Below, piece after piece: positions 44,542 to 54,402 of a DNA stretch of 64,000 nt. The notes under the pieces were generated by a model. That model was not told the origin of the DNA and searched no databases. It saw only the letters and a program-made list of their open reading frames with translations. The stretch comes from Nostoc sp. FACHB-152 (GTDB lineage Bacteria > Cyanobacteriota > Cyanobacteriia > Cyanobacteriales > Nostocaceae), in the NCBI RefSeq assembly GCF_014697475.1, contig NZ_JACJRV010000011.1:62001-126000 (forward strand). The letters run 5' to 3'. Numbering within the stretch: the stretch's first letter is position 1; each line of letters opens with the position of its first letter. The position numbers were made by a program, and so were the translations under genes.

Positions 44542-45990
44542 CTATCTTGAGTATATTTCTAGATTTCGCAGAAAATAAAAGCGATCGCTCTTCCAGTCAG
44601 TTCCTTTTTCTCTACCTAAATAGCCTGTTAATGGAGAAGAAAGTTCAATCAAAATTTCGTGCATTTCTTCTGTTCTTATTGGGCGTGGTAGATTAGAGCC
44701 AAAATAAGCACCATGTAAGGCTTCTACACCAGCAGATTCTGTACCTGAGTTGTGCAAATAGCTTTTAACTAAGTTAATGAGGTGCGATCGCAATTTTATT
44801 GATTGTTCTACTTTATCTATATAACTATTAACTTTTTCCTCAGCTAAACCAAAGGGAGCTTGTTGTAAACATACTTTTAGCTCTAGTAAATTAATAGAAT
44901 TTTTATAGTATGTTTGCAGTTCAACTAGTTTTTGTAGAGTTTCAGGACTAATAACATTCATATGATTTTCGGTTGCTGTTCTCAATGCGTAACTATTTAG
45001 TTCTCCAGCCGCTACGATTAATTTAATTGAATTGTTATATTGAAATGCCCCTAAATGGTTCATACCTATTTTGAGCAATTGAGCAGGAGTACCATCTGTT
45101 ACTTTCTCAGTTTTAGTTGCTTTGCACTCTCCTACCATTGCGAAAGGTTTTTCAGCGTAAAAATCCATGCCTCCGGCTCCGCCAGTTGCATCTGGATTTA
45201 ACCCTGAACCAGTAAAGCCTAATTTTAGTAATCCTCGGCGCACTAGTTTTTCAAATTGATGACCATCACTAGAATTGCCAACTTCAGCAATTTTTTGAAT
45301 CCATGTTAAGTCTGCATCTAAAGTATTCTGAAATTGATTGCTACTCCAGCCTAAGAAGAATTTGATATCCTCATCTAATTGTTTAGCAGCTTGGCTAGTA
45401 ATTGCCAAAGGAGCTAACAAACTTTGTAACTCTTGCAATTCAATATGTTGTGGTGGTTCTAATTTCTCTAGCTGCTGTTTGCGTTGGGCGAAGGTGCGAT
45501 CGCTTAATACTGGATTAGTATTTGTTACCTTAACAGGAGCAGGTAAACCTATAAATTGACTTTGCTTGTACAAAGATATCTGAATTGGACTAGACAACAA
45601 ATACACCCTTATATAAGCAAGAAATATATATTGTCTTTGCTGAAAGGCTTGCTGTAATGCTTGTTTTGTCCAAATAGTTAATTGTGACAAAGTATTTAAA
45701 GACTCAGCCTTATCGATAATTTGGCATAGTTCACATTTAGCCCAAGCTTTAATTAAGGCTCTTCCAGAACTTATTTTTTGAGTCTTGTGATCAATTTTTG
45801 ATAAATCTGGTTTATAGCTTTGTTCCTCAATAAAAAGGTTGTTTACTGTGGTAGACGTACAGAGAGCAAAGGAACGCCCCGGATTAATAAATGTCCAAGG
45901 GATAAATGCTATCATGCGGCCTTGTATGAGAGCCTCTATATCTGGATAATCTAAAGATAGGGCAGTATTTAAGTAAATTAACTCACTCAT
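44542..45990 (-). CDS. Mrr-like PD-(D/E)XK nuclease protein
   Basis: A 482-residue protein. The N-terminal part (about 1-150; YLNTALSLDYPDIEALIQGR, then FINPGRSFAL) resembles cyanobacterial DUF1802-type proteins, tentatively. From about 243 a restriction-endonuclease-like domain appears, with Glu in HQFEKLVRRGLLKLGF (E247), Asp in GGAGGMDF (D276) and the ExK pair in MVGECKATK (E288, K290). This is the Mrr/PD-(D/E)XK layout. Its start overlaps the ATPase stop by four bases (ATGA). It is last of three genes with a wHTH protein and an ATPase, so probably the effector nuclease. Confidence 0.82.
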   Translation of the reverse strand: MSELIYLNTALSLDYPDIEALIQGRMIAFIPWTFINPGRSFALCTSTTVNNLFIEEQSYKPDLSKIDHKTQKISSGRALIKAWAKCELCQIIDKAESLNTLSQLTIWTKQALQQAFQQRQYIFLAYIRVYLLSSPIQISLYKQSQFIGLPAPVKVTNTNPVLSDRTFAQRKQQLEKLEPPQHIELQELQSLLAPLAITSQAAKQLDEDIKFFLGWSSNQFQNTLDADLTWIQKIAEVGNSSDGHQFEKLVRRGLLKLGFTGSGLNPDATGGAGGMDFYAEKPFAMVGECKATKTEKVTDGTPAQLLKIGMNHLGAFQYNNSIKLIVAAGELNSYALRTATENHMNVISPETLQKLVELQTYYKNSINLLELKVCLQQAPFGLAEEKVNSYIDKVEQSIKLRSHLINLVKSYLHNSGTESAGVEALHGAYFGSNLPRPIRTEEMHEILIELSSPLTGYLGREKGTDWKSDRFYFLRNLEIYSR

Positions 45991-47891
45991 AACCCAAGTT
46001 TAATAAGTAGATTGTTGAGCATTATATCTACCTCTTCTACATTATTTGGAATTTTTATTTGAGGCTCATGAGTACATTCTTCATCAAGTAGCCCATTGGG
46101 TATTTGTCCAGATGGATCACTTAATATTTCTCTAACTATATAATTGTTAATTGCTATTTTATTCTGAGTTATAAATTCATGAATTTCATTGTCTGTAACT
46201 TCATAATCTTTATGAGCTTTTTTAACAAATAAAATAGCTAAAAGAGGTTTAATATCATCAGTATTAAGCTTGATAAATTCTCCTCCTAAGTCTTTTGAAA
46301 GCAGTTTTTCTAAATAATCTTTGCCTTTTGTATTAGCTTTAACTTCTTTAGAGCGAACTAAACAACCACGAGTCATATCAAAGTTTTTGTATTCAATTAA
46401 TCTTTTCAATGCAGCACTTACAAATCTATTGCTAGATTCTTGAACTACAGCTACTACTATTTTGACTATTCTTCTATCCTCTGTGCCAACAATTCTAAAG
46501 TTAAGGTAGCCTTGGTCTGAATTTTTAACTACGACTTCTTCAATATCTTCTATTTTTACTCGTTCTACAGTATTACCTTTGAGTGTAATTAAAGCAAGAC
46601 GTAGAGCATCAGCTATAATCTCACTATCTTCAAAGTAGTTATCAATGGTTTTATCAAGTGCTGCAAACTCTTGCTTAAAAGCTGCTTCTACCTTATTTAA
46701 TGGGTTTAAGTTTTGTTTTTTATCTCCAGGAACATTCCAGTTATTGGCACACCATTGTAAAACGCTTCTAACTATTGGTTTCTCTTTACCTAATTCTCCT
46801 AATTCTTCTTTATTAAAAGGATATACAGAATGAGGTGGAGTAAGATTTTTTGCATTATAATAATCTTCTAACCAGTGAGCAACAAGATTTACTACATCAT
46901 CACTATTAAGGTGCTTAAGATCAATTTTTCTTTCACCTATCCTGTCAATTACTGACTCGGCTTGTGGCACAACTTTAACTTGTTGTGTCCACGTTTCGTC
47001 AAACATAGCTAAAATTAAAACTCCACGTTTGATTTTGCTATACATATCCTTTGCTAAAAGAGCAATAACTTGCGCCCTAGTAAAACCTTGATCATTGCAG
47101 TTCAGACTTTCTAATTCCTCAAAGCAAATAACTACAGTTCTGTAATCGCCTATAATGTCAAGAATTTGACACGCAATTTGAAATGCTTCAGCTTCTTTAT
47201 CTTCTTCCCTAGTATTAGGTAATCCCATTACATCAGCTTGTGACTGTGCTAACTCTCTTCCAGAAAGCCAGTTAATTGCAAATGTAACTTTGTCTAAAGA
47301 GAGAGTCCAGATAATAGCTTGTATTAAGTAAGGATTATCAATGTTGGGCTTGAGTTGAAGTATTTTAGCAGTCAAGCCATCAACTATTTTAGGATTCTGG
47401 GCAATAACTCCAGGAAATCTCTTAATTAAATGTTGAGGTGTGTAGTTTGTTTTATATGCTTCATTTACCAAAATTGTTGCTAATTCTTGCCATTGCATTA
47501 CACCTTGATTTCCTATTTGTTTTAAGCTAGTAACTAAAGTAGTTAAGAATTTAGAATGTATTTTATTTGAATCACCATAGTCTACTTCGCTCATGTAAAC
47601 AAAAAAACTATTACCTTCACATTGAAGATGATGGCGAATTCGACTCATTAAATGGCTTTTTCCTAAACCTCTCTCGGCTTTAATAGTTATACCAATAACT
47701 GAACGGTTGCCTATACGAATTTGCTCTATTGCTTGAAACACCGCTTCTGATGCATGAGAATTTATAGAAGTAACATCAGGAAAATTAGGGTTCCATACAT
47801 CATGGCTCCTAACTACTAATGAACGCTCAAATGGGTTATGGTTGGCAATAGCTTTATTAAGATCTGAATATGAAGATGAAGAAGTATACAT
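45987..47891 (-). CDS. AAA/P-loop ATPase of three-gene nuclease operon
   Basis: A 634-residue ATPase. Walker A is KAERGLGKSH (71-80) and Walker B VVICFEELE (253-261), with Phe in place of the usual Asp before EE. Helical sensor/lid regions follow (VPQAESVIDRIGERKIDLKH). The C-terminal third (about 450-560) has an alternating beta pattern around NFRIVGTEDRRIVKIVVAVV and a helix-rich end. The overall style recalls the large ATPases of BREX/DISARM-type and Orc/Cdc6-like systems, but no family is certain. It lies between the wHTH gene (63-bp gap) and the nuclease gene (4-base overlap). Confidence 0.8.
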   Translation of the reverse strand: MYTSSSSYSDLNKAIANHNPFERSLVVRSHDVWNPNFPDVTSINSHASEAVFQAIEQIRIGNRSVIGITIKAERGLGKSHLMSRIRHHLQCEGNSFFVYMSEVDYGDSNKIHSKFLTTLVTSLKQIGNQGVMQWQELATILVNEAYKTNYTPQHLIKRFPGVIAQNPKIVDGLTAKILQLKPNIDNPYLIQAIIWTLSLDKVTFAINWLSGRELAQSQADVMGLPNTREEDKEAEAFQIACQILDIIGDYRTVVICFEELESLNCNDQGFTRAQVIALLAKDMYSKIKRGVLILAMFDETWTQQVKVVPQAESVIDRIGERKIDLKHLNSDDVVNLVAHWLEDYYNAKNLTPPHSVYPFNKEELGELGKEKPIVRSVLQWCANNWNVPGDKKQNLNPLNKVEAAFKQEFAALDKTIDNYFEDSEIIADALRLALITLKGNTVERVKIEDIEEVVVKNSDQGYLNFRIVGTEDRRIVKIVVAVVQESSNRFVSAALKRLIEYKNFDMTRGCLVRSKEVKANTKGKDYLEKLLSKDLGGEFIKLNTDDIKPLLAILFVKKAHKDYEVTDNEIHEFITQNKIAINNYIVREILSDPSGQIPNGLLDEECTHEPQIKIPNNVEEVDIMLNNLLIKLGL

Positions 47892-47954
47892 AATTATGCG
47901 TTCCCTGAAAACAATGACTAATTAACAAGATGTCAACAATCGAAATAAATAATT

Positions 47955-48614
47955 TTAATAACAGAGGAGTTTAGCGTAGCAGCGTAATCCGCTAATTTTA
48001 GTAGTAATAGAATCCTCTATTTTGTCGGGTGCGCTATCTTCTACACTTCCGCCCTGGAGTTGGAAAATGTCTTTCTCCTGCATTTCTAGCAACCATTCAT
48101 TAAAATTTTGCCGGCTTACTTGTTCGCCTATTACTCTTCTAATACGGTAAATTGGCACTAGATTATCTAAGTTGTATTCGCGGTTTAACTTGTCGTAAAC
48201 TTCTAGCACGGCTGATTTAAATTCTTCGTAAGAAGCGATCGCACTCTTATTACTTTTTACTGATGCAGATGTACTAGTAACTGTGCCACTAATTCCACTA
48301 ATCCATTTCACTAGTGCATTTGCAGCCCAAGTACCAACAATAGTTCCATCAAACCTAAAGTCAGAACTTCTCAAACCCTCACCTAGTACTTCTAAACCCT
48401 TGGGAGATGCAAGAGAGTACCCAGTTTTGGAAATTGCGATCGCTCCCTGGTTCCGTAATTCCTCAAAAACACCCTGGTAATCTGCGGCTTTACTGCCTTT
48501 AGTGACAATACGCTTTGTCATTTGACCTTTCTTTACTTCTTGCTGCGACCCTCCTAAATCCCACAAAGCTAAAAGAACGCGAGTTTTAGTTTGAGCTAAA
48601 TTTTTGGTTGGCAT
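47955..48614 (-). CDS. Winged-helix-like protein, first gene of nuclease operon
   Basis: A 219-residue protein. Residues about 8-78 look like a winged helix (TKTRVLLALWDLGGSQQEVK, then YQGVFEELRNQGAIAISKTG and YSLASPKGLEVL). A Ser/Thr-rich linker follows (about 105-125), then a second helical or winged domain (FKSAVLEVYDKLNREYNLDN, then LVPIYRIRRVIGEQVSRQNF). No membrane or catalytic motif. It probably recognises DNA or controls the operon. Family not recognised. Confidence 0.75.
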   Translation of the reverse strand: MPTKNLAQTKTRVLLALWDLGGSQQEVKKGQMTKRIVTKGSKAADYQGVFEELRNQGAIAISKTGYSLASPKGLEVLGEGLRSSDFRFDGTIVGTWAANALVKWISGISGTVTSTSASVKSNKSAIASYEEFKSAVLEVYDKLNREYNLDNLVPIYRIRRVIGEQVSRQNFNEWLLEMQEKDIFQLQGGSVEDSAPDKIEDSITTKISGLRCYAKLLCY

Positions 48615-48725
48615 ATTGAGTATTCTGTTTGATAAAAAATATCGTTGCGGCTGTTTATTTGTAAGTGATTACAAGAGAAAAAATAACCGAGTAATTGCTG
48701 AAAATTCTAGAAAAACAGCCCATAC

Positions 48726-48758
48726 AAAAAACGCCACTATGAATACAGTGGCGTTTGA
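48726..48758. terminator. Terminator-like hairpin after mdh
   Basis: AAACGCCACT (48729-48738) pairs perfectly with AGTGGCGTTT (48747-48756). It separates mdh from the three-gene nuclease operon, which therefore probably has its own promoter. Confidence 0.7.
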
Positions 48759-48803
48759 ATATATGTCAATTAAATTACATTTATTAATGAATCAGCGAAA
48801 TAA

Positions 48804-49766
48804 TTACTTCACTGCTAAAATCTCTTGCGATCGCTCAATATTTTTCCGCACAGATTGAGCCGAAGTATGCAAAGCTTTGCTTTCACTATCGCTGAGATTT
48901 AATTCCAAAATACTCTCAATTCCACCGCAACCTAAGCGACAAGGAACACCAATTACCACATCTTCTAAACCATATTCACCTTGTAAATAAGTCGCAATTG
49001 GTAACAGCCGCGATTGATTTAATAATATTGATTCCACCATCACACTTGTTGCAGATGCCGGAGCAAAAAATGCGCCACCTGTCTGCATTAATTCCACAAT
49101 TTCTGCGCCACCGTTTCGGGTTCTTTCTACTAAGCGATCAATTGTAGCCTCATCTAATAATTCAGTAATCGGAACACCATTAACAGTCGCATAACGAGAT
49201 AACGGAACCATTAAATCGCCATGACTACCTAACACCATCGCCTTCACATCAGCAGGTAAAACTCCCAATTCTAAAGCGATGAAAGTTTCAAAGCGGGCTG
49301 AGTCTAAAACACCAGCCATACCCATAATGCGATTACGAGGTAAACCTGTGGCTTGCCAAGCCAAATAAGTCATCACATCTAAAGGGTTGGTGACGACAAT
49401 AAAAATCGCATTGGGAGAATGTGCGATCGCATTTTTTGCTGCTTCAACTACTATCTGGGCGTTGGTTCTCAGCAAATCATCCCGACTCATCCCCGGCTTA
49501 CGAGGAAGTCCGGCGGTAATCACCACAATTTCCGAACCAGCAGTATCAGCATAATTATTTGTGCCGACAATCTGACGATTGTGCAGCTCTATCGCTCTCG
49601 CCTCTAATAAATCCAGTGCCAATCCTTGAGGCATACCCTCAACGATATCAAGTAATACCACATCTGCTAAATTTTTCTCGGCAACACGTTGGGCGAGAGT
49701 GCTACCAACTCTACCAGCACCAACGATAGTGACACGCGGTAAATGGCAAGCAATAGGAGAAGACAT
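48804..49766 (-). CDS. mdh: Malate dehydrogenase
   Basis: A 320-residue NAD-dependent malate dehydrogenase of the LDH-like class: nucleotide motif VTIVGAGRVGSTLAQRV, VVTNPLDVMTYLAWQATGLP, active-site His in VLGSHGDLMVPLSRY. It interconverts malate and oxaloacetate in the branched cyanobacterial TCA cycle. The substrate-loop segment GLPRKPGMSRDDLLRTNA is typical of MDH. Separated from the operon downstream by a terminator. Confidence 0.95.
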   Translation of the reverse strand: MSSPIACHLPRVTIVGAGRVGSTLAQRVAEKNLADVVLLDIVEGMPQGLALDLLEARAIELHNRQIVGTNNYADTAGSEIVVITAGLPRKPGMSRDDLLRTNAQIVVEAAKNAIAHSPNAIFIVVTNPLDVMTYLAWQATGLPRNRIMGMAGVLDSARFETFIALELGVLPADVKAMVLGSHGDLMVPLSRYATVNGVPITELLDEATIDRLVERTRNGGAEIVELMQTGGAFFAPASATSVMVESILLNQSRLLPIATYLQGEYGLEDVVIGVPCRLGCGGIESILELNLSDSESKALHTSAQSVRKNIERSQEILAVK

Positions 49767-49986
49767 AATTAGTTAGTAATTTAATAAATAAATCTCAGCG
49801 TACCCTCGCGTTACCTCAGCGTTTCTCGGCGTTGAAAAACTTTACGTACAACTATATATAGTAGAAATATAGTAGAAAACTGCGATCGCCACTTTAGAAG
49901 CTGGGTAAACGGTGGGCATAGCCCACCTATAATTGTGATTTCTCAGAAGCTCGTCAACCACATCCTTTAGTCAGAGGATGCGATGT

Positions 49987-50202
49987 TTACTTAAATCCTT
50001 CTAGTTGATCTAAGCGTAACCAAATATTGGGTGTTGGTACTTGTCCAAACTTTATCAAAGCATAATCACCCTTGATATCCACAACTTCCCCCGCCGTTTC
50101 AAACATATAACTAGGAAAGCGAGTATCACTAGCCTTAGCTTCTAAACTATTTTCCAGCTTTTCACGCACAGCACGAACTAAATCGCCTCTTTTGACTGGC
50201 AT
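49987..50202 (-). CDS. ndhO: NAD(P)H-quinone oxidoreductase subunit O
   Basis: A 71-residue NdhO, a small subunit particular to cyanobacterial and plastid NDH-1. It is recognised by [40 protein letters not shown] and [23 protein letters not shown] 50202 follows GAGGGGAA and matches homologues; the frame runs on to 50265 without support. It joins the same complex as NdhJ at the left edge of the window. Confidence 0.94.
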   Translation of the reverse strand: MPVKRGDLVRAVREKLENSLEAKASDTRFPSYMFETAGEVVDIKGDYALIKFGQVPTPNIWLRLDQLEGFK

Positions 50203-50329
50203 AAATTCCCCTCTTATATTTGCAGATTGTCTCATAGAGGATTTTAGCTTGCACCAATATGCCAAATCTCACAGCGATCGCTTTGACACATTGAATTTAT
50301 TCATTGCAATCTATATGAAATAGCAATTA

Positions 50330-50490
50330 CTCCCATGTAACAGTAGGGTGTGTTGTCGCGTAGCGCAACGCACCATTCAAGATTTTCGGTACGTTAGGAC
50401 GTTCCGCCCATAAACCCTCTACCTACATAATTACGAATTACGTTAGCGAAGCGGTAGCGAGCCTGCGAGCGTCATTACGAACTACGAATT
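50330..50490. repeat. Repeat-rich spacer between ndhO and mutM
   Basis: Contains GTAGGGTGTGTTGTCGCG/TAGCGCAACGCACC, an inverted pair, and a GCGAAGCGGTAGCGAGCCTGC-type repeat near 50446-50472, both of a kind common in Nostocales intergenic DNA. No gene. Confidence 0.55.
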
Positions 50491-50493
50491 ATT

Positions 50494-51327
50494 TCAACGC
50501 TGACATTGGGGACAGAAGTGACTAGAACGCCCAGCTAATCTAGTTCGCTGAATAACATTACTACAAACTCGGCAAGGTTCCCCAGTGCGGTTGTACACCC
50601 AAGCAACACCGCCATAGTTACCGTTGATCCCCTGAACATTCAGGAAGTTACTAAACGTCGTACCGCCAGCCGCAATACTGGTTTCTAACACTTCAATGAT
50701 GACTTTGCGTAACTGTTCAATTTGTTCTAATTTCAAATCTGTACACAGGGTTTCTGGCAAAACTCCACATTTAAATAATGCTTCATCGGCGTATATATTA
50801 CCTAATCCCGCCACTACAGATTGATCTAACAATGCTGTTTTAATGGGACGACGGCGTTTTTGCAGTTTAGCCGCCAGATATTCGACAGTGAAATCTGGTG
50901 AGAATGGGTCAGCAGCTAGTTTGGCTAAACCAGTAATTACACTTTCTACCGCAACTTTAGGCGGAACCCACCACATTTGGCCGAAGGTGCGTTGGTCAAC
51001 AAAGCGCAATTCTTGTTGATCCCCAAAAAATACTCTGACTCTTGTGTGCTTGTGCAATGGTTCATCAGGATGCAGCCATAATAATTGACCAGTCATCCGC
51101 AGATGTACGCCAAGGTAGCCAGCAGAAGAAAGTTCCGCAAGCAAATATTTACCACGACGATGCCAACTGGTAATGGCACTGTCTTTAATTCCATGAATAA
51201 ACTCTTCAACAGAAAACGGGTAGGCGATGGTGCGGTTTAGCAACACATCTCCACCCGTAATGTTTTGATTCAGGGTCAATTGATTAAGACCCCTGCGGAC
51301 TGTTTCAACTTCAGGCAGTTCAGGCAT
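50494..51327 (-). CDS. mutM: Formamidopyrimidine-DNA glycosylase
   Basis: A 277-residue Fpg/MutM, which removes 8-oxoguanine and nicks the abasic site. The N-terminal catalytic Pro and Glu are in MPELPEVETVRRGL, the conserved Lys is in WHRRGKYLLAEL, the H2TH region is DQSVVAGLGNIYADEALF, and the C-terminal zinc finger has CRVCSNVIQRT and HFCPQCQR. The length is normal. It lies about 240 bp downstream of psaE on the same strand. Confidence 0.96.
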   Translation of the reverse strand: MPELPEVETVRRGLNQLTLNQNITGGDVLLNRTIAYPFSVEEFIHGIKDSAITSWHRRGKYLLAELSSAGYLGVHLRMTGQLLWLHPDEPLHKHTRVRVFFGDQQELRFVDQRTFGQMWWVPPKVAVESVITGLAKLAADPFSPDFTVEYLAAKLQKRRRPIKTALLDQSVVAGLGNIYADEALFKCGVLPETLCTDLKLEQIEQLRKVIIEVLETSIAAGGTTFSNFLNVQGINGNYGGVAWVYNRTGEPCRVCSNVIQRTRLAGRSSHFCPQCQR

Positions 51328-51568
51328 TGGAACTGATCAAGCAAGCAATTTATCTAGGGGGCAGGGAAGATGAGGGAGTAAGTATGTATATACCTTTCGG
51401 TGGATATCTATTCTATCTCAAAGAAACCGTAAATACCCGCAGGGCAGTTTCTTGGCGGTAGAGTAGGCTGATATGAAGCATGGCAGGATTGAAAGTTCAC
51501 GCTTCGTTCTACATACTTAAAGCTTCCCTTCATCATCCCATTAAAAAACCCCTATTTGGCTTTGCTGC

Positions 51569-51781
51569 TTATTTTTTGGGTTTAGCCTTGGGTGCTTCTG
51601 TTTCGACTAATTCATCTAACGCAAAGTTATTTGTATTAATACCAGCGTAATTTACCCGCTCAAAACGGACGATTACAGGGTATTTGATGCCGCTTTGGTC
51701 GATAGAAGCTACGGTGCCTACATCTTGGAACCAGTAGGATTCTGGGCGGAGAACACGGACTTTAGAACCACGTTGAACCAT
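51569..51781 (-). CDS. psaE: Photosystem I reaction center subunit IV
   Basis: A 70-residue PsaE, a stromal-side PSI subunit with an SH3-like fold that helps dock ferredoxin and supports cyclic flow. Sequence features: [40 protein letters not shown] and the Lys-rich C-terminus. Identification is firm. Confidence 0.97.
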   Translation of the reverse strand: MVQRGSKVRVLRPESYWFQDVGTVASIDQSGIKYPVIVRFERVNYAGINTNNFALDELVETEAPKAKPKK

Positions 51782-52084
51782 GATTATCTTCCCTTTTAGT
51801 TATCAATGGCCGATGTATATGGCTAATTGATTTCACTCTACAACCTGAAGGTCGCTGCTAGAGGGTTTGTTAAGTTATTTGTCATTAGTCATTAGTCATT
51901 GGTCAAAGGTCAATAGTCAGGATTTACTCTCCCCTGCTCCCCTGCCCCTCTGCTCCCCTGCCCATATCTACCTCTCGTTAGGTTCCACGAGAAAGTCTCA
52001 TACCTAGAATAGGGTTAGACCCTTCTTGACAAAGTACCAACGATGGAATAAGGTCGTTCGCAAATAGACATTTTAAGGAAAACC
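51782..52084. other. psaE upstream region with heptamer repeats
   Basis: 303 bp without a gene. GTCATTA/GTCATTG heptamers are repeated at 51880-51905 and CTCCCCTG units at 51929-51962. The psaE promoter should lie near 51800-51860; no box is certain. Confidence 0.5.
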
Positions 52085-52666
52085 TTATGTTCGTTTCAAA
52101 ACAAACACACTACCCTCGTTACCCCTGCCGATTCGGAGATCATCATCTATATAAGTGATGTCTAACCAGCCTTGTTGGTTTTCGCTTTTGATAGGCACAT
52201 CAATTCCCGTAAACTTTTTACCTGATTCAATTTGGTGGATAAAATTTTCTGGAGAATTGTAGTCAATTAGACGTTGCAAACCTACAATGGATCGATTAAA
52301 TTTTACTTGGACTCGACGACCCGAAACTGGCTCAAATTTAGCTGCTACACTGACTAATCCTTCGAGATAAGGTAAGCCATAAATTTCAGCAATATTGTAA
52401 ACGCTGGTAGTTTCTACCCGAATACATTGATAAATTTGACCGAGTTTACAAAAAGGTAAACGATCTAAGTTTAAAAGAGCTTTGCTAGTGGTATAAAGTA
52501 AGAGCCAATTCCCATCTAGCAAGTTACCAGCTTCCACTGGACGCGGTGTTGGATTAAGGTCTTCTAAATTAGCGATCGCCGCTAAAATTGCTTGTTTCTG
52601 TGGCTCACTAGCCAGCAAACCGCGATTTGTCGGAGCGATCGCATCGATTAAAGCCGCCTTTCCCAT
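52085..52666 (-). CDS. PAP/fibrillin (plastid-lipid-associated) family protein
   Basis: A 193-residue protein from ATG 52666 (a second ATG lies three bases upstream). It shows the PAP/fibrillin pattern: KAALIDAIAPTNRGLLASEP, the lipocalin-like GNWLLLYTTSKALLNLDRLP, and the closing DDDLRIGRGNEGSVFVLKR. Fibrillins associate with thylakoid lipids and help photoprotection. There is no membrane segment. Monocistronic. Confidence 0.9.
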   Translation of the reverse strand: MGKAALIDAIAPTNRGLLASEPQKQAILAAIANLEDLNPTPRPVEAGNLLDGNWLLLYTTSKALLNLDRLPFCKLGQIYQCIRVETTSVYNIAEIYGLPYLEGLVSVAAKFEPVSGRRVQVKFNRSIVGLQRLIDYNSPENFIHQIESGKKFTGIDVPIKSENQQGWLDITYIDDDLRIGRGNEGSVFVLKRT

Positions 52667-52919
52667 CATTGTTAATTACCCCAAATCAAGAATGTGTAAA
52701 CTTCATCCACCTTAAGTTCGATATTGATGACCTATGTATAAAGCTGAAAAAATACTCAGAATTTATATCTACCTGTAGTACCAATATTAAATAAAATATT
52801 TTTGCTAACTTACGGATTTAAGCTGACAACACTTGAATTGATTAATAACTAAATTATTACGTTTCAAGTGATAGACTGCTTAATGTCTAGTTACATTAAC
52901 AATTTGTTTCTTCGTCGAT

Positions 52920-53162
52920 ATGTTGAATTCTCCCTTACGTGAAGAACCCCGCAACCAACGTGCTGCCGTAATTCCATTAAAACAAGAGTCCTCCCTTTTA
53001 GATTGGTTGCAATCCCACGGTCGTTTGATAGCGCGTGATGTTCATGAACCTGATTTTTCTGAAGAAGAAAACGAAGAAATATCAGATTTTCTCGGTGGAG
53101 AAGACGGCATTGCTGACTACCTTGATGATGATGACGACGAAATAGCTATTGAAGAAGATTAG
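52920..53162 (+). CDS. DUF3134 family acidic protein
   Basis: An 80-residue conserved cyanobacterial protein with NSPLREEPRNQRAAVIPLKQ and SSLLDWLQSHGRLIARDVHE, and a very acidic C-terminus (about half Asp/Glu). Matches the DUF3134 pattern. Located 78 bp upstream of mraY on the same strand, so co-transcription is possible. Function unknown. Confidence 0.82.
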   Translation: MLNSPLREEPRNQRAAVIPLKQESSLLDWLQSHGRLIARDVHEPDFSEEENEEISDFLGGEDGIADYLDDDDDEIAIEED

Positions 53163-53240
53163 TCTGCTGAGGCTAGGGACTTGGTGATAGCTGTCGTCCC
53201 TGTAATTAAATTTTGTAGTGTGGAGTGAAGGGAAGAATCT

Positions 53241-54344
53241 GTGGACGCTAAATTATCTCCTAACCAAGGATTGAACATTTCTGGTATCGGTCTTGCTTCT
53301 ATCTTAGCCACCGGGCTAGGTTTAGCAGCAGTAATTTGTGATTGGCTGGGCAATAGAATGCCTTGGCAAGGTATGTCACTCACCATGCCTTTGCTGTTGT
53401 GTGCGGTGATTTCGGCGGCTGTGGGCTATGTAGTAGTACCTCTATTACAAGCACTCAAAACTGGACAAATTATCCGCGAAGATGGCCCCCAAGCTCATTT
53501 GAAAAAAGCAGGCACACCAACAATGGGTGGGATATTCTTCATCCCTGTTGCTGCGATCGTTGCCTGTATAATGTCTAATTTCGCCACAGAGGTTGTTGCA
53601 GTCTCCGCATTAACCCTCAGCTATGGCTTTATCGGTTGGATTGATGACTGGCAAATTCTGCGCCGGAAATCAAATAAAGGTATTTCTCCCAAGATGAAAC
53701 TAGCTTTGCAAATCGGTTTTGCAGCCCTGTTTTGTCTATGGTTAATGTTTAATCAACCTTCTAATATTACTAGTATAGCTTTGCCTTGGGTGAGCTTTGC
53801 ACTGCCTTTAGGTTTCCTATTCTGGCCTCTGGCAGGGTTTGTTCTGGTGGCAGAGAGTAATGCAACTAATTTAACTGACGGTATTGATGGACTAGCTGGC
53901 GGAACTGTAGCGATCGCACTTTTAGCGTTAGGTGCTGTAGTTGCCCCAACTTCCCTACCATTGATGGTATTCTGTGCAGCGTTAAGCGGCAGTTGCTTAG
54001 GTTTCTTGGCACACAACCGCAACCCAGCCCGTGTATTCATGGGTGACACTGGTTCCTTGGCGTTGGGTGGTGCTTTAGCTGCTGTGGCACTATTAACTAA
54101 CAGTTTGGTAGCATTATTTATTCTCAGTGGTATCTTCTTTGTCGAAACACTGTCTGTAATGGCGCAAGTTGCTTATTATAAAGCTACTAAAGGCCCAGAT
54201 GGTAAAGGCAAACGTTTATTTAGAATGGCACCTTTACATCATCATTTAGAGTTGGGTGGCTGGTCAGAATTACAAGTTGTGGCTGTATTTTATATCATCG
54301 CTGCGATTTTAGCTGTACTTTGTTTAGCGATCGCACCTTTCTAA
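53241..54344 (+). CDS. mraY: Phospho-N-acetylmuramoyl-pentapeptide-transferase
   Basis: A 367-residue polytopic membrane enzyme that makes lipid I for peptidoglycan synthesis. Catalytic aspartates lie in SNATNLTDGIDGLAGG and FMGDTGSLALGG; the His cluster is APLHHHLELGGW; and KKAGTPTMGGIFFI is the conserved early loop. About ten membrane helices are evident. The start is GTG 53241 with GGGAAGA upstream. It stands apart from any mur/fts cluster, as is common in cyanobacteria. Confidence 0.96.
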   Translation: MDAKLSPNQGLNISGIGLASILATGLGLAAVICDWLGNRMPWQGMSLTMPLLLCAVISAAVGYVVVPLLQALKTGQIIREDGPQAHLKKAGTPTMGGIFFIPVAAIVACIMSNFATEVVAVSALTLSYGFIGWIDDWQILRRKSNKGISPKMKLALQIGFAALFCLWLMFNQPSNITSIALPWVSFALPLGFLFWPLAGFVLVAESNATNLTDGIDGLAGGTVAIALLALGAVVAPTSLPLMVFCAALSGSCLGFLAHNRNPARVFMGDTGSLALGGALAAVALLTNSLVALFILSGIFFVETLSVMAQVAYYKATKGPDGKGKRLFRMAPLHHHLELGGWSELQVVAVFYIIAAILAVLCLAIAPF

Positions 54345-54370
54345 AAATCTTTAAAAACCTGATTTAACAA

Positions 54371-54402
54371 AAAGAACCCTGAAGATTTCAGGGTTCTTTT
54401 TT
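54371..54402 (+). terminator. Rho-independent terminator of mraY
   Basis: AAAGAACCCTGAA (54371-54383) pairs perfectly with TTCAGGGTTCTTT (54387-54399) around a 3-base loop, followed by further Ts; 27 bp past the mraY stop. Confidence 0.9.
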
